A DNA stretch of 64,000 nucleotides from Bacteroidota bacterium. GTDB lineage: Bacteria > Bacteroidota > Bacteroidia > Bacteroidales > FEN-979. The notes below the pieces were generated by a model that made no database searches, had not been told where the DNA came from, and saw nothing but the letters and a program-made list of their open reading frames with translations. Position numbers and translations under genes: made by a program. Shown one piece after another: positions 63,127 through 64,000 of this stretch. The stretch covers positions 1 to 64,000 of the forward strand of contig JAPLDI010000021.1 in NCBI GenBank assembly GCA_026391795.1. Reading direction: 5' to 3'. Each line of letters starts with the position of its first letter. The first letter of the stretch is position 1.

Positions 63127-64000
63127 ATGAACAAACGATTTTTTATCCCGGCAAGTATTCTTCTCCTGTCCGTATTGGCCCTTCCGGCATTTTCTCAAAA
63201 ATTTCCGGGGTTTTCTAAGAGCAAAACCGGCCTTTTCTACAAGACCTATAAAACCGGTGCCGATACCATCACTCCCCGGACGGGAAATTATGTTGAATTT
63301 GATATGGTTTACAGCGGCAAGTCGCATGGAAAAGATTCGGTTTTCTTTGATAGCCGGAAACAGGATAAGCCCGGGCCTGTAAAATTCTTCCTTCCCCCTC
63401 CGGTTTTCCGCGGTGATCTGAACGAAGGTATTGCCATGCTTGCCAAAGGCGACAGCGGCGTTTTTATTGTAAATGCCGATTCTCTTATTTTCAAGACTTT
63501 CAGAATGAAGAGACGGCCCGAAGGAATTGACAGCAACAGCTATTTTACTTTTCGTCTTCACCTGATATCCTTTATCACCCAGGAAAGCATGATCTTCAAG
63601 GAAGAGACAGATATTAAGAAGTATGTTCAGGACAGCAATATTACGGTCAGACCAAACGGCATGGGGTTATACATCATCGAATCCCATCCGGGTGCGGGTG
63701 CAAAGATCGACAGCGGATGCCAGGTAACGATGAATTACAAGGTAACCCTGCTGGATGGCAAGGTGTTATTCTCCACGTATGAACGACCGGAACCAGTTAC
63801 GTTTGAATTCGGAAAGAAAATCGATACTCCCGGTTTTGAGTTTGCGGTTACAACGCTGAAGAAAGGGAGCAAGGCAAAGTTCATCGTTCCTTCCAATCTG
63901 GCATTCGGGCGTAAAGGCAGCGGGTCACTGGTTGCGCCGTATCAAACGATCGTTTACGATGTTGAGATTCTGGATGTGAAGACAAAAGCAGAATTCGAAG
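63127..64000 (+). CDS. Exported FKBP-type peptidyl-prolyl isomerase, 5' part
   Basis: The gene begins at the ATG at 63127 and runs past the right edge of the window; 291 residues are visible. A signal peptide (MNKRFFIPASILLLSVLALPA FSQ) is followed by two FKBP-like regions. The first (residues about 35-130) is diverged (EFDMVYSGKSHGKDSVFFDS); the second holds the recognisable YKVTLLDGKVLFSTYERPEP, FEFGKKIDTPGFEFAVTTLK, KFIVPSNLAFGRKGSG and VAPYQTIVYDVEILDV. FKBP isomerases catalyse prolyl bond isomerisation, here in the periplasm. Its own promoter lies at 63027-63034. Confidence 0.9.
   Translation, partial: MNKRFFIPASILLLSVLALPAFSQKFPGFSKSKTGLFYKTYKTGADTITPRTGNYVEFDMVYSGKSHGKDSVFFDSRKQDKPGPVKFFLPPPVFRGDLNEGIAMLAKGDSGVFIVNADSLIFKTFRMKRRPEGIDSNSYFTFRLHLISFITQESMIFKEETDIKKYVQDSNITVRPNGMGLYIIESHPGAGAKIDSGCQVTMNYKVTLLDGKVLFSTYERPEPVTFEFGKKIDTPGFEFAVTTLKKGSKAKFIVPSNLAFGRKGSGSLVAPYQTIVYDVEILDVKTKAEFE

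Overview
The window is 64 kb of a Bacteroidota chromosome, probably an uncultured or environmental Bacteroidales-like lineage. The evidence is a SusC/RagA receptor, several secreted proteins with type IX secretion (T9SS) C-terminal sorting domains (type A and the gliding-motility type B form), Bacteroidota-type -7 boxes (TAnnTTTG) in front of many genes, near absence of Shine-Dalgarno leaders, and housekeeping genes with Bacteroidota features. I see no rRNA, tRNA, CRISPR array, prophage or insertion sequence with a transposase. The gene set is mostly core chromosome with envelope and secretion genes interspersed.

Layout. 1-10.8 kb is mostly minus strand: the 5' part of a SusC-like receptor, two paralogous small membrane proteins behind a histidine ammonia-lyase, hisS, ettA, two glycosyltransferases and an LptF/LptG permease. 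11-25.9 kb is plus strand: a GNAT-like protein, two long paralogous T9SS proteins with Asp boxes, a cytochrome c maturation cluster (ccmB, ccmC, ccmD-like, ccmE), ubiD, a TonB-dependent receptor, another T9SS protein and rocD. 26-33 kb is minus strand: a second TonB-dependent receptor with a partner, rpmB, an unknown exported protein, a membrane protein and cinA. 33.3-36.2 kb is plus: nucleoside phosphorylase, a transglutaminase-like protein and a secreted S1/P1-type nuclease. 36.2-40.4 kb is minus: sugar transferase, DegT aminotransferase, purC and phoH. A SAM hydrolase follows on plus, then an outer-membrane protein, lepA and a T9SS type B protein on minus. 47-51 kb carries relA/spoT, a Fur-like regulator and purA; 51-56 kb is the rimP-nusA-infB operon on minus. 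56-64 kb is plus: a FISUMP-type exported protein, an exported peroxiredoxin, a complete TetR/HlyD/DHA2/TolC efflux operon and the start of an FKBP isomerase.

The most unusual content is in the repeats. At least five families of short dispersed repeats occupy the gaps: a 7-bp ATCCAGC tandem repeat, a C/G-rich 'CCCCT...AGGGG' palindrome, a GAGCGGAATT palindrome, a GCGCC/GACGC palindrome and AGTTCGTAA-type arrays. Two of these have entered conserved genes without breaking the frame: ATCCAGC units lie inside hisS and the C/G-rich palindrome lies inside ubiD. ATCCAGC arrays also sit exactly at the stop codons of three genes and just before the ubiD start.

Two enzymes have unusual active-site residues. 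The histidine ammonia-lyase has Ala-Cys-Gly where the family forms its MIO cofactor from Ala-Ser-Gly, and CcmE has CxxxY in place of the heme-binding HxxxY. I found no clearly new multi-gene defence or mobile system. The best candidates for new biology are the repeat-in-gene events, the two active-site variants, and a few regulatory structures (the rimP leader hairpin, a palindrome at the efflux promoter, and nearly leaderless starts for cinA and lepA).
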